From: Woronichinia naegeliana WA131
Lineage (GTDB): Bacteria > Cyanobacteriota > Cyanobacteriia > Cyanobacteriales > Microcystaceae
Direction of reading: 5' to 3'
Assembly (NCBI GenBank): GCA_025370055.1
Contig: CP073041.1
Location: forward strand, 4,092,001 to 4,156,000
Length of the DNA stretch: 64,000 nt
The notes under the pieces were generated by a model, which had not been told where the DNA came from, did not search any database, and was given only the letters and a program-made list of their open reading frames with translations. Within the stretch, counting starts at the first letter, position 1. Every line of letters starts with the position of its first letter. The translations under genes and the position numbers were made by a program. Below are positions 1-8,057 of the stretch, one piece after another.

Positions 1-684
1 GGAGGTGCGCCCGCCTGGCCCACACTACTTGAACAGGCAAGACAAGCCAATATTAACCTAGCCCCTACCTACGGGATGTCAGAAACGGCGGCTCAAATTG
101 CCACCTTAAAAGCTATTGATTTTAAGCAAGGTTGCTCTGGGGTGGGTCAAATATTGCCCCATGTCAAGGTTAGCATTATGGATGAGCAAGGCTTAGTTTT
201 AGATTGTCATCAGGTAGGAAAAATCAACATTCAATCTTCATCACTTTTTCTCGGTTATTATCCTAAACTCCATTGTCCCCCATCCTTTTCTTCTGGGGAT
301 TTGGGTTATGTTAATGAAGAGGGCTATTTATGGATTATGGGTCGTCAAAACCAGAGAATTATTACGGGAGGAGAAAAGGTTTTTCCGGCGGAAGTAGAAG
401 CGGCTATTTTAGCAAGCAAGCAAGTCAAAGATGTGGTGGTTTTGGGATTACCCGATCGCTATTGGGGAGAGATAGTTGTGGCAGTTTATGTCCCTCATTT
501 GACTGAATGTTCTGGAAGTTCTCTGGAGACAATCCTAAAAACAAAGTTAAGTCCCTATAAGTGTCCAAAAGCTTGGTTTACCAGACCTGAAATTCCCCGA
601 TCGCCTTCAGGTAAGGTCAATTATGCTCAATTACAAAAACAGCTAGAGGAAGATAGAAAGGAGAGCCAGGGCGATCGCATCTAG
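1..684 (+). CDS. menE: o-succinylbenzoate-CoA ligase (MenE-like), 5' partial
   Basis: The frame is open from base 1, so this is the C-terminal 227 residues of an AMP-forming acyl-CoA ligase. The family adenylates a carboxylic acid and transfers it to CoA; in cyanobacteria the MenE member serves phylloquinone synthesis. Visible motifs are YGMSETA (adenine/substrate pocket), GDLGYVNEEGYLWIMGR (hinge and ribose-binding Asp), GGEKVFPAEVE, and the C-terminal PSGKVNYAQL with the catalytic lysine. The first ATG seen (base 76) lies inside the YGMSETA motif and is not the real start. It converges on the adenosine kinase gene with a terminator-like hairpin between them. MenE is preferred over other ligases by overall resemblance and length; the N-terminus is outside the window. 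Confidence 0.8.
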   Translation, partial: GGAPAWPTLLEQARQANINLAPTYGMSETAAQIATLKAIDFKQGCSGVGQILPHVKVSIMDEQGLVLDCHQVGKINIQSSSLFLGYYPKLHCPPSFSSGDLGYVNEEGYLWIMGRQNQRIITGGEKVFPAEVEAAILASKQVKDVVVLGLPDRYWGEIVVAVYVPHLTECSGSSLETILKTKLSPYKCPKAWFTRPEIPRSPSGKVNYAQLQKQLEEDRKESQGDRI

Positions 685-694
685 TAATTTCAAC

Positions 695-712
695 CAGGGG
701 TTTAACCCCCTG
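695..712. terminator. Bidirectional terminator-like hairpin
   Basis: CAGGGG and CCCCTG form a six-base stem around a TTTAAC loop, between the stops of two convergent genes. The run of A/T on the right side could serve as a U-tract for the gene on the left. Confidence 0.5.
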
Positions 713-738
713 ATCTCTTAAAAATTACTATCTAGAAA

Positions 739-1731
739 TTAGATTTGACCTAATAATGCTTGCAACTCAGCCGTCTCTAAACGAGGGCCGTAACAGGTGA
801 CAATTTTAGCGGCAGTAATCGAGGCTAATTTACCCGCTTTTTTGTAACCTAGACCGTGCGTTAAAGCATAAAGAAATGCTCCGGCATACATATCTCCAGC
901 CCCAACAGTATCAATAGCATGGACAGGCGTTGTCGGAATTTCAAGTAACTTTTCGCCATCAAAAACCACCGATCCCTTTGCTCCTCTGGTAATCGCAAAA
1001 CCTTTAGCTAAAGTCTGACAATAGTCCAAAGTTGTTTTAAAATCCTCACTGCCTGCCATCGTGCCAGCTTCTGCTTCATTGGCAAAGAGAAAATCCACAC
1101 CGTTACCGATCATCTCCAATAAACCGTCTTTAAAATAGTTGGTCATGTTGGGATCGGAGAGGGAAAAACTGGTTTTAACCCCATTGGCCTCAGCAATTTC
1201 TCTAGCTTTAATGACGGCGGCTTTACCCGTTGGAGAAGTGACTAGATAACCTTCCATATACAAATATTCAGAATCTTGAATCGCTTCGGGAACCAATTCT
1301 TTTTCAGAAAATCCGCCCGTAATGCCTAAAAAGGTGTTCATGGTGCGATCGGCATCGGGGGTAATCAATACTAGGCATTTGCCTGTAATGCCATTTTCCC
1401 GTTCTCCATTATGTAAGTTGGTATCTAGACCGCAAGCTCGTAAATCTTCAAGATAGAAGGTTCCCGCCTCATCATTGGCGACCTTACAGGAATAAAAACC
1501 CTTACCCCCTAACTGACTCAGGGCAACCATCGTATTTGCTGCCGAACCCCCACCACTTTGTTTGCAAAGATAGCTTTTTAATTCAGCAATCAGTTCATTT
1601 TCCCTGGTTTCATCCACTAGGGTCATTACCCCTTTATCAATGCCTAAACGTTGTAATTGTTCAGGACTGACTTCAAATTCCATATCGACGAGGGCATTGC
1701 CTACCCCATAAACATCGTATTTACGGCCCAT
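739..1731 (-). CDS. Adenosine kinase-like PfkB family sugar kinase
   Basis: A 330-residue ribokinase/PfkB-family kinase. Such enzymes phosphorylate a sugar or nucleoside hydroxyl; cyanobacterial members with this N-terminus ([15 protein letters not shown]) are usually annotated as adenosine kinase. The glycine-rich motif [16 protein letters not shown] and the C-terminal signature [13 protein letters not shown], containing the catalytic Asp, are intact. An upstream in-frame ATG at 1767 exists, but the ATG at 1731 has a GAGG about 7 bases ahead and matches the usual family N-terminus, so it is preferred. Substrate specificity cannot be read from sequence. Confidence 0.85.
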   Translation of the reverse strand: MGRKYDVYGVGNALVDMEFEVSPEQLQRLGIDKGVMTLVDETRENELIAELKSYLCKQSGGGSAANTMVALSQLGGKGFYSCKVANDEAGTFYLEDLRACGLDTNLHNGERENGITGKCLVLITPDADRTMNTFLGITGGFSEKELVPEAIQDSEYLYMEGYLVTSPTGKAAVIKAREIAEANGVKTSFSLSDPNMTNYFKDGLLEMIGNGVDFLFANEAEAGTMAGSEDFKTTLDYCQTLAKGFAITRGAKGSVVFDGEKLLEIPTTPVHAIDTVGAGDMYAGAFLYALTHGLGYKKAGKLASITAAKIVTCYGPRLETAELQALLGQI

Positions 1732-1942
1732 GACCACCTCAAGCTTAGAATTAATAACGCCTGTCATGGTAATCCAGAATGGAGGTTAACGCAAGAATGA
1801 ACTATGTCGCCGGTGATCCCTCTTTTACCGTCGCTTCAGCACGGTGAGAATGTCAACTCGACCAATGGATAAAGGCGTTAGGGGCGATCGCCTTACTTGA
1901 ATACGATCTTTTCTCACTCGTTGAGGCACACAGAAAACGGAG

Positions 1943-3436
1943 TTAACCGAAGTTAAATAGAGTTAGCTGCTTTATATTCGCTCCCTGATTGACCGATAGA
2001 GGCTTGCGCTTCCTTGGTTCTAGGGTCTGGGACTTGCCTTTGTCCGTTTTCGCCTCGAATAATTGACCCTGTATAGGAGTCAAGCTATCCAGAAACTTCC
2101 GAGTCCGTTCTAGCAATATTTCCTTTGCCTTTTTATAGCCAAGAAAACGGGGGATTTCAACGTCTCCCAGTCTTGCTAGAATGTTGTCAGCAGCGTTGAT
2201 ATCAGAGTGTAATACGACCCCATCATGTCCGATAAACCGCTCCCCTGAACGAGTCCCTGTAAGAGTCCCGAACCGAGAATCGAGTTGTGACGTATAGGCA
2301 CTGTTAACAGCAACAATCGCGCAACCTACGCGAGTTGAAACCTGATTAAGAGCATCGGCGACCACGCCTTTACACCAAGAAGAAACGTTTCTTTTCATCC
2401 GTTTTGTTCTTGGTTTTTTGTTGCGAATTTGCTCTGTTAAATCTTCAAAGGCTACCTTAATCGCATTTTGCATGAGTTGATGGGTAGCGGTAAAAACAAG
2501 GGTTTTAATTTGTCCCTTGAAACGGGACTCTCGTTTATCCCATTTCTGTTTACCCAAGTTGTTACGATTAATCCTATCCGCTTTGGCGGTATCCCCTTTT
2601 TGGATTGCTTTATCGGCAACAGATTTTAATTTGTTGCGCTTAACTTTTTTGGCTGTACGATAATCGGTTTCTTTCGTTTGCAAGAAACCAAAATTATTAC
2701 CTAAAAGTCTAGCACCATCGTTAGAAGAAGTGGCATAAACTTCCGTATAACCCCTATCGCAACCGATGGTTAAACCTTCTGTTTTAAGTTCGGACTTTTG
2801 AATATTAGTTGTGTAATGAATTTCCCATCTATCAGCCCGTTTAATCAAGCGTAACTGACAGGTAACTTCGTGAGGTAATGTAGTCGGAACTTTTATATTT
2901 TTCCCTTTTTTTAAGCCACCAAAACGAAGCCAAACCACTCCATTTTTGTCAATTTGTGTATCAAACGCTCTGAGAATAATTTGATTGTTAACCCTTGTAT
3001 GTCCACGATGCCAATATTTACGAACAAGAGAGCATAACTTAGGGTGGTTAAGCCAATCACGACTTTCTAGGGTTAACTGTAATACTCCTTTTTGGGAGTG
3101 AAACGTTTGATAAGATTGCCTCAGAGCTTTCATTACCTTTTCAATACAGGAAGCTTGTACAAGGTGAATATCATCTATGACATCATAAAGAGTTGAATCC
3201 CATAGTTTGGCTGGTAGCTCATATTTCTCACGAAAGGGACGTAGTTGCTTGTCAATCTCAAATTTAGAGATTCCCCAAGCTTTTAATGAGCCAAATTCAT
3301 TCCACAAGTCACAACGAAGTTGACCCAATCGAAGCGCGATGGTATCCAGTTCTTCCGACTTCCACTTATTCAGTTTTTGAGTTCCTAGAATGGCAATTCT
3401 AGTTACCGTCAGTTGACCTTTTGCCTTGCGTTTCAT
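1943..3436 (-). CDS. tnpB: TnpB-type RNA-guided nuclease homologue (IS607 group)
   Basis: A 497-residue TnpB/Cas12-ancestor-like protein with an OrfB-type RuvC fold. RuvC-I is GCDRGYTEVYATSS, RuvC-II is KVAFEDLTEQ and RuvC-III is HSDINAADNILARLGD, so all three acidic residues are present. The CxxC...CxxC zinc ribbon normally found between RuvC-II and RuvC-III is absent; the stretch reads VNSAYTSQLDSRFGTL and then HDGVVLHSDINAADN. The protein is also longer than the usual 350-420 residues. A strong Shine-Dalgarno AGGAGG lies at 3445-3450, fixing the start. TnpB proteins use a guide RNA derived from the element's 3' end; any such RNA would overlap the gene end near 1943, but I cannot predict it. 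Neighbouring tnpA is dead, so this copy may be stranded. Confidence 0.85.
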   Translation of the reverse strand: MKRKAKGQLTVTRIAILGTQKLNKWKSEELDTIALRLGQLRCDLWNEFGSLKAWGISKFEIDKQLRPFREKYELPAKLWDSTLYDVIDDIHLVQASCIEKVMKALRQSYQTFHSQKGVLQLTLESRDWLNHPKLCSLVRKYWHRGHTRVNNQIILRAFDTQIDKNGVVWLRFGGLKKGKNIKVPTTLPHEVTCQLRLIKRADRWEIHYTTNIQKSELKTEGLTIGCDRGYTEVYATSSNDGARLLGNNFGFLQTKETDYRTAKKVKRNKLKSVADKAIQKGDTAKADRINRNNLGKQKWDKRESRFKGQIKTLVFTATHQLMQNAIKVAFEDLTEQIRNKKPRTKRMKRNVSSWCKGVVADALNQVSTRVGCAIVAVNSAYTSQLDSRFGTLTGTRSGERFIGHDGVVLHSDINAADNILARLGDVEIPRFLGYKKAKEILLERTRKFLDSLTPIQGQLFEAKTDKGKSQTLEPRKRKPLSVNQGANIKQLTLFNFG

Positions 3437-3444
3437 TTAGTGAA

Positions 3445-3450
3445 CCTCCT
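3445..3450 (-). promoter_or_regulatory. Strong ribosome binding site of tnpB
   Basis: Reads AGGAGG on the minus strand, 8 bases upstream of the ATG at 3436. It fixes the start of the tnpB gene independently of the broken tnpA frame. Confidence 0.7.
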
Positions 3451-3456
3451 TTTTGA

Positions 3457-4297
3457 TTATAACGATTCACATTGCTTGGTCGTTGGATTTATTGTAGATA
3501 TATTTTGTTCATCCTCAATTTTTTTCTGGTAAGCACTAAGAAAGTAAAGTTTGGAACTAAAACAGTAAAGTTTGGAACTAAAACAGTGCATTATGCTCAT
3601 AAAATCGTGCATCAATTCTTCTTGAGGAGATAGTTTATTGTTGTTGATTACCGTGATTTTGCAATCGTGAAGATGGCAGAACCATTCCACAAAATCAAAT
3701 CCGAATCGGCAAAGTCCAGCAATTCTAAATTTGCGCTGTAACAAGGGTTTCAGGTTTTAGTTCGCGTAATATGGGGTAAAGTTCAACGGGATTAACAAGT
3801 TCATTTTACGAGTCTTCCGGCTTTTAGGCACAGTAGTACGTGTAGAATTGCCCCCAAAACCCCCTTTGAAATGTTCTTTAAATCCCTAAAAGCCTTGCTG
3901 TGTCTAAAACTGAGAATTGCTGGGCAAAGTCGGTCTTTATGACCAACAACAATCTCACCTATTTCTCCTTTTGATACTTGAGTCATTAATTTCAGGAAAC
4001 CTTTTCTTTTCCAGTTCATTCCACTGGCAACGTCCTTGACAACCCTTCTGGGTGGGCATTCCCCAAAAAGTCAATCTGAGTTTCAAGATCATTGACTTGT
4101 GTTCTCGTACTTACGCGAGCATACAAGACCCGTTCTTTCTCGATAGAGAGCGACTCCTCGAATGCCGATTCAGGGTATCTGCGATGCCCACCAGGAGAAC
4201 GAATACAAGGGATTTTCCCTTGATCTGCCCAGTCAGATGTTGTTCTTGGGTGATAACCATACTTTTGATAAACTTGGGTTGGGGTTAGGTACTTCAT
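3457..4297 (-). pseudogene. IS607-family serine resolvase (TnpA), frameshifted and MITE-interrupted
   Basis: Three frames together rebuild one IS607 resolvase. The N-terminus (from the ATG at 4297) has a MerR-type helix-turn-helix (YLTPTQVYQKYGYHPRTTSDW) and the catalytic serine motif YARVST. Near 4040 a one-base change shifts the frame from NAHPEG to VKDVASGMNWKRKGFLKLM, and the second piece continues to GHKDRLC. A 206-bp MITE then separates it from RFGFDFVEWFCHLHDCKITVINN, the normal continuation. The third piece also has a tandem 21-base duplication (CFSSKLY twice) near 3546-3590. The gene cannot make an active resolvase. It lies just upstream of tnpB on the same strand. Confidence 0.85.
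3717..3922. repeat. 206-bp MITE with 9-bp target duplication
   Basis: The element is bounded by CAGCAATTCT (3717) and its complement AGAATTGCTG (ending 3922), and similarity between the ends continues for about 35 bases. The 9-mer GGCAAAGTC occurs directly on both sides (3708-3716 and 3923-3931), a perfect target-site duplication. Removing element and one duplicate restores the resolvase reading frame GHKDRLC-RFGFDF. It encodes no transposase. Its left end shares the first 16 bases with the outer end of the IS at 54813, so that family probably mobilised it. Confidence 0.88.
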
Positions 4298-4363
4298 TTG
4301 ATTTACCCTATTTGACCCCATTATACTTCGTTATTCAATGATTAGGTGTGCTGACAAGCTAAA

Positions 4364-5731
4364 TTAGGGGCTAGGTTTAGCCACTCGACGCGACAAATCT
4401 GCAATTTTTTTCTTCAGTTCAGGGGAAGGCGCGACATCCTCCGCCATTTTAAATAAATTATTTGCCGCTTGAGTATCCCCCTTCGCTTGCCGTAACATCG
4501 CTTTACCCACCAAAGCCTTAAACTGTTTGTTGTCCTTGGCTAACATTTGATCATAAATCTGTTCCGCTTGATCAGTTTGTTCCGCGAGTTCGTAAAGCTT
4601 GGCCAGATTAAATTGCCATTCCAGATTATTGGGTTGAATCGTAATGACTTTTTTAATGATGGGGATTGCCTGTTCTAGTTGCCCCTTTTCTAAATAAATA
4701 TTGGCTAGGGCGACTAGTGCATCCATATTATTAGGATTTTGTTCGATCAGTGTTTGGTATTTCTTGATGTCCGGTGCTTCACTGCCATTGTGAGTAATGG
4801 CATTATCGCTGGGTGGACGATTAAAGAAAAAGAAGGAAGCGGCTCCCATGCTCAAAATCACGAGGGCAAACCCTCCCAACATCATCAGCAAGCGTGGCGA
4901 AAAGCGGGGTAAAGCTTTATCTGGGTTGGGATCGGATTTTAAGCTTGATTCTAGGGTTTTTACCCCCGTAAAAGTATGTTTTTTATACAATTCTGCCACT
5001 AGCCAAAGAAAGGCAGAGGAGACCCCATTGGATTGGAGTTTATAAAAACCCTCTTTTTCGACAATAGGAATGCCAGAGTAAAAACGTTGGTACTTGGCCG
5101 TGGCTGCGTCAAGGGCGTGGATCAGACTTTGTACCTTTTCTTCAATTTGGAGTTGGGCCATGGCTCCGGCCGCTAGGCGATCGCACTGGGTAAAAATCAG
5201 GGCAAAAGTATAGGCTAGGGAATTTTGATCCACCAGTCTGGCCAAAGAAATAACCTGTTTAGTCAGGGTTTCCAGACTATCGAGATAGGTCGGATCATGA
5301 ACTAATCGCTCCGCATTAATGAAAACACAACAACTATGGGAATTCAACACCATCGTTTGATAATAGGGATTCTCAAAGTTGCAATATTCTCCCGGAATAT
5401 CCCACCAGCGAAAATAACACAACGTTTTCAGCCCCCAGCGTTGTCGTTGTTTAAAGGCAAAGTGGAAATCGGTAATTTTTAAAGTCGGTGGTGGATAATG
5501 CCCAGTTTGACCCACATAGTTCAAAATACTCTCTAATAGTTCCTTTTCCGGGTTATATTGGCACTCAAACCACAAAGAAGGAGTCAAGTTGGGTGAAAGG
5601 GACGGATCAATATCCGACACGCTGTTCAATTCAGCATAGCTCCCGACGAGGAAAACTGTTTTTCCGACACCCCGCTCCCCTAAACTGAGCAGGTTAAATA
5701 TAGGAGGTTTAATAGGTGATAAGAATTTCAT
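4364..5731 (-). CDS. Membrane P-loop GTPase-like protein with C-terminal TPRs
   Basis: A 455-residue protein in three parts. The N-terminal P-loop NTPase domain has Walker A GERGVGKT near residue 20, a WDIPGEY switch-like motif and a TQCD motif resembling the guanine-specificity NKxD. One transmembrane helix follows (LLMMLGGFALVILSMGAASFF). The C-terminus is a TPR region of about four repeats (ALVALANIYLEKGQLEQAI onward). The frame extends upstream to 5878, but the ATG at 5731 leads straight into the P-loop domain and leaves room for the divergent ammonium transporter promoter, so it is preferred. I do not recognise a characterised homologue. The architecture suggests a membrane-anchored nucleotide switch with a protein-docking domain. 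Confidence 0.7.
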   Translation of the reverse strand: MKFLSPIKPPIFNLLSLGERGVGKTVFLVGSYAELNSVSDIDPSLSPNLTPSLWFECQYNPEKELLESILNYVGQTGHYPPPTLKITDFHFAFKQRQRWGLKTLCYFRWWDIPGEYCNFENPYYQTMVLNSHSCCVFINAERLVHDPTYLDSLETLTKQVISLARLVDQNSLAYTFALIFTQCDRLAAGAMAQLQIEEKVQSLIHALDAATAKYQRFYSGIPIVEKEGFYKLQSNGVSSAFLWLVAELYKKHTFTGVKTLESSLKSDPNPDKALPRFSPRLLMMLGGFALVILSMGAASFFFFNRPPSDNAITHNGSEAPDIKKYQTLIEQNPNNMDALVALANIYLEKGQLEQAIPIIKKVITIQPNNLEWQFNLAKLYELAEQTDQAEQIYDQMLAKDNKQFKALVGKAMLRQAKGDTQAANNLFKMAEDVAPSPELKKKIADLSRRVAKPSP

Positions 5732-5799
5732 CTGGGAACTGTAATTAGATAGTTTGGTTAATTTATTCTTTATAGGGTATCTCGAAAAGTCCGGTACTG

Positions 5800-7341
5800 A
5801 TGAAACGACAAAAACGACATCCACAACGTTCCCGTCAATCTTTGGCTTCCCATTGGCACCTCTGTCTGGGACTGGCAATGTTATTTACTTTCGCCTGGGT
5901 GGGCCGAGCCTTAGGACAATCCTTGTCATCTTTTAACGTCATCCAAGTTCAACAAACCTTACAAGTGTCATTGAACACCACTTGGGTCATCTTTGCCGGT
6001 TGTCTAGTTTTTATTATGATGGCAGGTTTTGCACTCCTTGCGGCAGGATTTTGCCGCCAGAAAAATGTCGTCAACCTACTCGCTGAGAATTTATTGGCTT
6101 TTGCTATCACCACGATCGTTTTTTGGGCGATCGGCTTTGGCTTGATGTTTGGAGATGGTACCTCTCTGTTTGGAATTAATGGTTTTTTCCTGGGGGGTTC
6201 AGATACCAGTCCCAATTCTGGCTCTGATTATGAGGGGGTTTTTCATGCTCTTAGCTGGGCAAATATTCCTCTACAAGCCAAATTTTTCTTTCAGTTAATG
6301 TTAGCAGGGATTCCTCTCAGTATTGTGGCAGGGGCGGTAGCGGAAAGGATTCAATTTTTAGCGTTTCTTTGCTTTAGCGTTTTATTAGTGGGATTTATTT
6401 ACCCGATCGCCGGTCACTGGATTTGGGGAGACGGTTGGTTAGCTCAATTAGGTTTTTGGGATTTTGCTGGGGCAACGGTTGTGCATTCGGTGGGAGGTTG
6501 GGCTGCCTTTGTCGGAGCAGTGCTATTAGGGCCGCGTCTAGGCAAATATAAAGGAGGCGAATCCTTTGCTTTGCCTGGTCATAATTTACCCTTGGCAACG
6601 TTGGGCTGTTTGATGATCTGGTTAGGCTGGTTCGGTTTTAATGGAGGAGCGACCCTTTCGGCTAGTCCCTTGGTCATTACCCATATTTTACTGGTGACGA
6701 ATTTGGCGGCAGCAACGGGAGGCATTACTGCGATTTTGGTGGCCTGGTTTTATTTTGGGAAACCTGATCTTTCTGTAATGCTCAATGGCATTTTAGGGGG
6801 ACTCGTCAGTATTACGGCGATTTGTCGCTTTGTAAACTTGGGTTGGGCGGCCCTAATTGGTGCGATCGCTGGATTATTAGTGGTTTTAGCGGTGGATTTC
6901 TTTGATCGGCTACAGATTGATGATCCGGTGGGGGTGATCTCTGTTCATTTGGTCTGTGGGATTTGGGGAACCTTGGCTGTTGCTCTCTTTGCGATCGGCC
7001 CAAAAACACAGCTTAATGACAATTTTATTTTGTATGAAGCAGGGCCAGTAAAAGGTTTACTGCTTGGCGGCGGGCTTCCGGCCCTTAAACAATTATTAAT
7101 TCAAGTGTTGGGCATCACGTCCGTTAGTTTCATTACCGTTTTACTGAGTTGGTTTGCCTGGACTCTTCTGCAAATGACTATCGGCTTACGGGTTTCCATT
7201 GAATCGGAAATTAAAGGACTAGATATTAGTGAACATGGCTTAAATGCCTATAGTGGTTTTTTACTGAAACAAGATACTGCGCCGAAAGGCCCCAATAAAA
7301 GCACTCCCGCCCTGCCCTCTCAGCAGCGATCGCCTTGGTAG
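5800..7341 (+). CDS. amt: Ammonium transporter, Amt family
   Basis: A 513-residue inner-membrane ammonium channel/transporter of the Amt/MEP/Rh family with about 11 membrane helices after an N-terminal hydrophobic segment resembling a signal peptide (LCLGLAMLFTFAWVGRALG). Family signatures include DFAGATVVHSVGGWAAFVGA, with the first pore histidine, and VHLVCGIWGTLAVALF, with the second. The C-terminal cytoplasmic tail (GLDISEHGLNAYSG) is the usual allosteric segment. No PII (glnB) gene lies next to it. It is divergent from the P-loop/TPR gene across 68 bases that should contain both promoters. I could not identify a confident NtcA site there. Confidence 0.93.
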   Translation: MKRQKRHPQRSRQSLASHWHLCLGLAMLFTFAWVGRALGQSLSSFNVIQVQQTLQVSLNTTWVIFAGCLVFIMMAGFALLAAGFCRQKNVVNLLAENLLAFAITTIVFWAIGFGLMFGDGTSLFGINGFFLGGSDTSPNSGSDYEGVFHALSWANIPLQAKFFFQLMLAGIPLSIVAGAVAERIQFLAFLCFSVLLVGFIYPIAGHWIWGDGWLAQLGFWDFAGATVVHSVGGWAAFVGAVLLGPRLGKYKGGESFALPGHNLPLATLGCLMIWLGWFGFNGGATLSASPLVITHILLVTNLAAATGGITAILVAWFYFGKPDLSVMLNGILGGLVSITAICRFVNLGWAALIGAIAGLLVVLAVDFFDRLQIDDPVGVISVHLVCGIWGTLAVALFAIGPKTQLNDNFILYEAGPVKGLLLGGGLPALKQLLIQVLGITSVSFITVLLSWFAWTLLQMTIGLRVSIESEIKGLDISEHGLNAYSGFLLKQDTAPKGPNKSTPALPSQQRSPW

Positions 7342-7512
7342 TGAATAAGGGTTTTGAGACCAGAGAGGAAATACAAGAGATTTTGGCAAAGCGTTGTAAT
7401 GTACTGAGTAAAATGTAAAATGGAGTAAAATGAAGAAAGAAATCCGAGATTTGACCTATTCCCATTGGTTAGAGTTTTATTAACTCATAAGAAAAGGATG
7501 GGAGTTTGGAAA

Positions 7513-7533
7513 CTCAGTGTCTTTAGACCTGAG
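7513..7533 (+). repeat. Left-end hairpin of IS200/IS605 element
   Basis: CTCAG and CTGAG pair around an 11-base loop. The right-end copy at 9325-9345 has the same length and differs at two positions. Subterminal hairpins of this kind are bound by the Y1 transposase. Confidence 0.7.
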
Positions 7534-7572
7534 AGGAAAAACGCAGATCGGGAATTTATTCCCCGTGTTCTT

Positions 7573-7980
7573 CTAATTGGCTGCATGATGAGGGTCTTCA
7601 ATATATTTTTTGACCGTTTCACTACTGATGTTACCCGCAGTGCTAACAAAATAGCTACTTGTCCACAGACTAGGTAATCTCAATAAATGAGGAAATTCCT
7701 TTCTGAGATGATGACTTGATCGCCCCTTAAAAGCCTTCACAACGAGATGGGGAGCATCAGAGGGTTTCACGGCAACGAAAAGATGAACATGATCTGGCGC
7801 AACTTCTAATGCCAGTATATCCCACCCTTTTTCGAGGGCTAGTTCCATAAATATCTGTCTAGTCCTAGTTGCCACCTCTCCCACTAAAACTTGCTTTCTC
7901 CGCTTTGGGATAAAGACAAAGTGGTAATTAAGCAAGAACTTAACGTGGTTGTGGGTTTTATATTCTGGTAGTAGTAACAT
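7573..7980 (-). CDS. tnpA: IS200/IS605 Y1 transposase TnpA
   Basis: A 135-residue single-stranded-DNA transposase. The HUH metal-binding motif is visible as DHVHLFV and the catalytic tyrosine as VKKYIE near the C-terminus; KFLLNYHFVFIPKRRK is the typical N-terminal strand. A GTG start at 8007 would add nine residues, but the ATG at 7980 gives the usual family length. It acts on hairpins at the two ends of the element and is divergent from tnpB. No obvious damage is seen, so the element could be active. Confidence 0.88.
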   Translation of the reverse strand: MLLLPEYKTHNHVKFLLNYHFVFIPKRRKQVLVGEVATRTRQIFMELALEKGWDILALEVAPDHVHLFVAVKPSDAPHLVVKAFKGRSSHHLRKEFPHLLRLPSLWTSSYFVSTAGNISSETVKKYIEDPHHAAN

Positions 7981-8057
7981 AAATGCTTTGTAGATTACCC
8001 TTGACACATCTACTGTAATTCGCTAGGCTTGAATAGTCAAACAAGCAGGTCGAGCAA

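Larger units (their letters stand above)
1943..4321 (-). mobile_element. IS607-type element with intact tnpB and broken tnpA
   Basis: A MerR-HTH serine resolvase (tnpA) followed by a tnpB-type nuclease on the same strand is the IS607 architecture. The resolvase is inactivated by a frameshift and by a 206-bp MITE insertion, while tnpB remains open. IS607 elements lack terminal inverted repeats, so the outer boundaries are approximate; the coordinates given are those of the genes. Confidence 0.75.
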
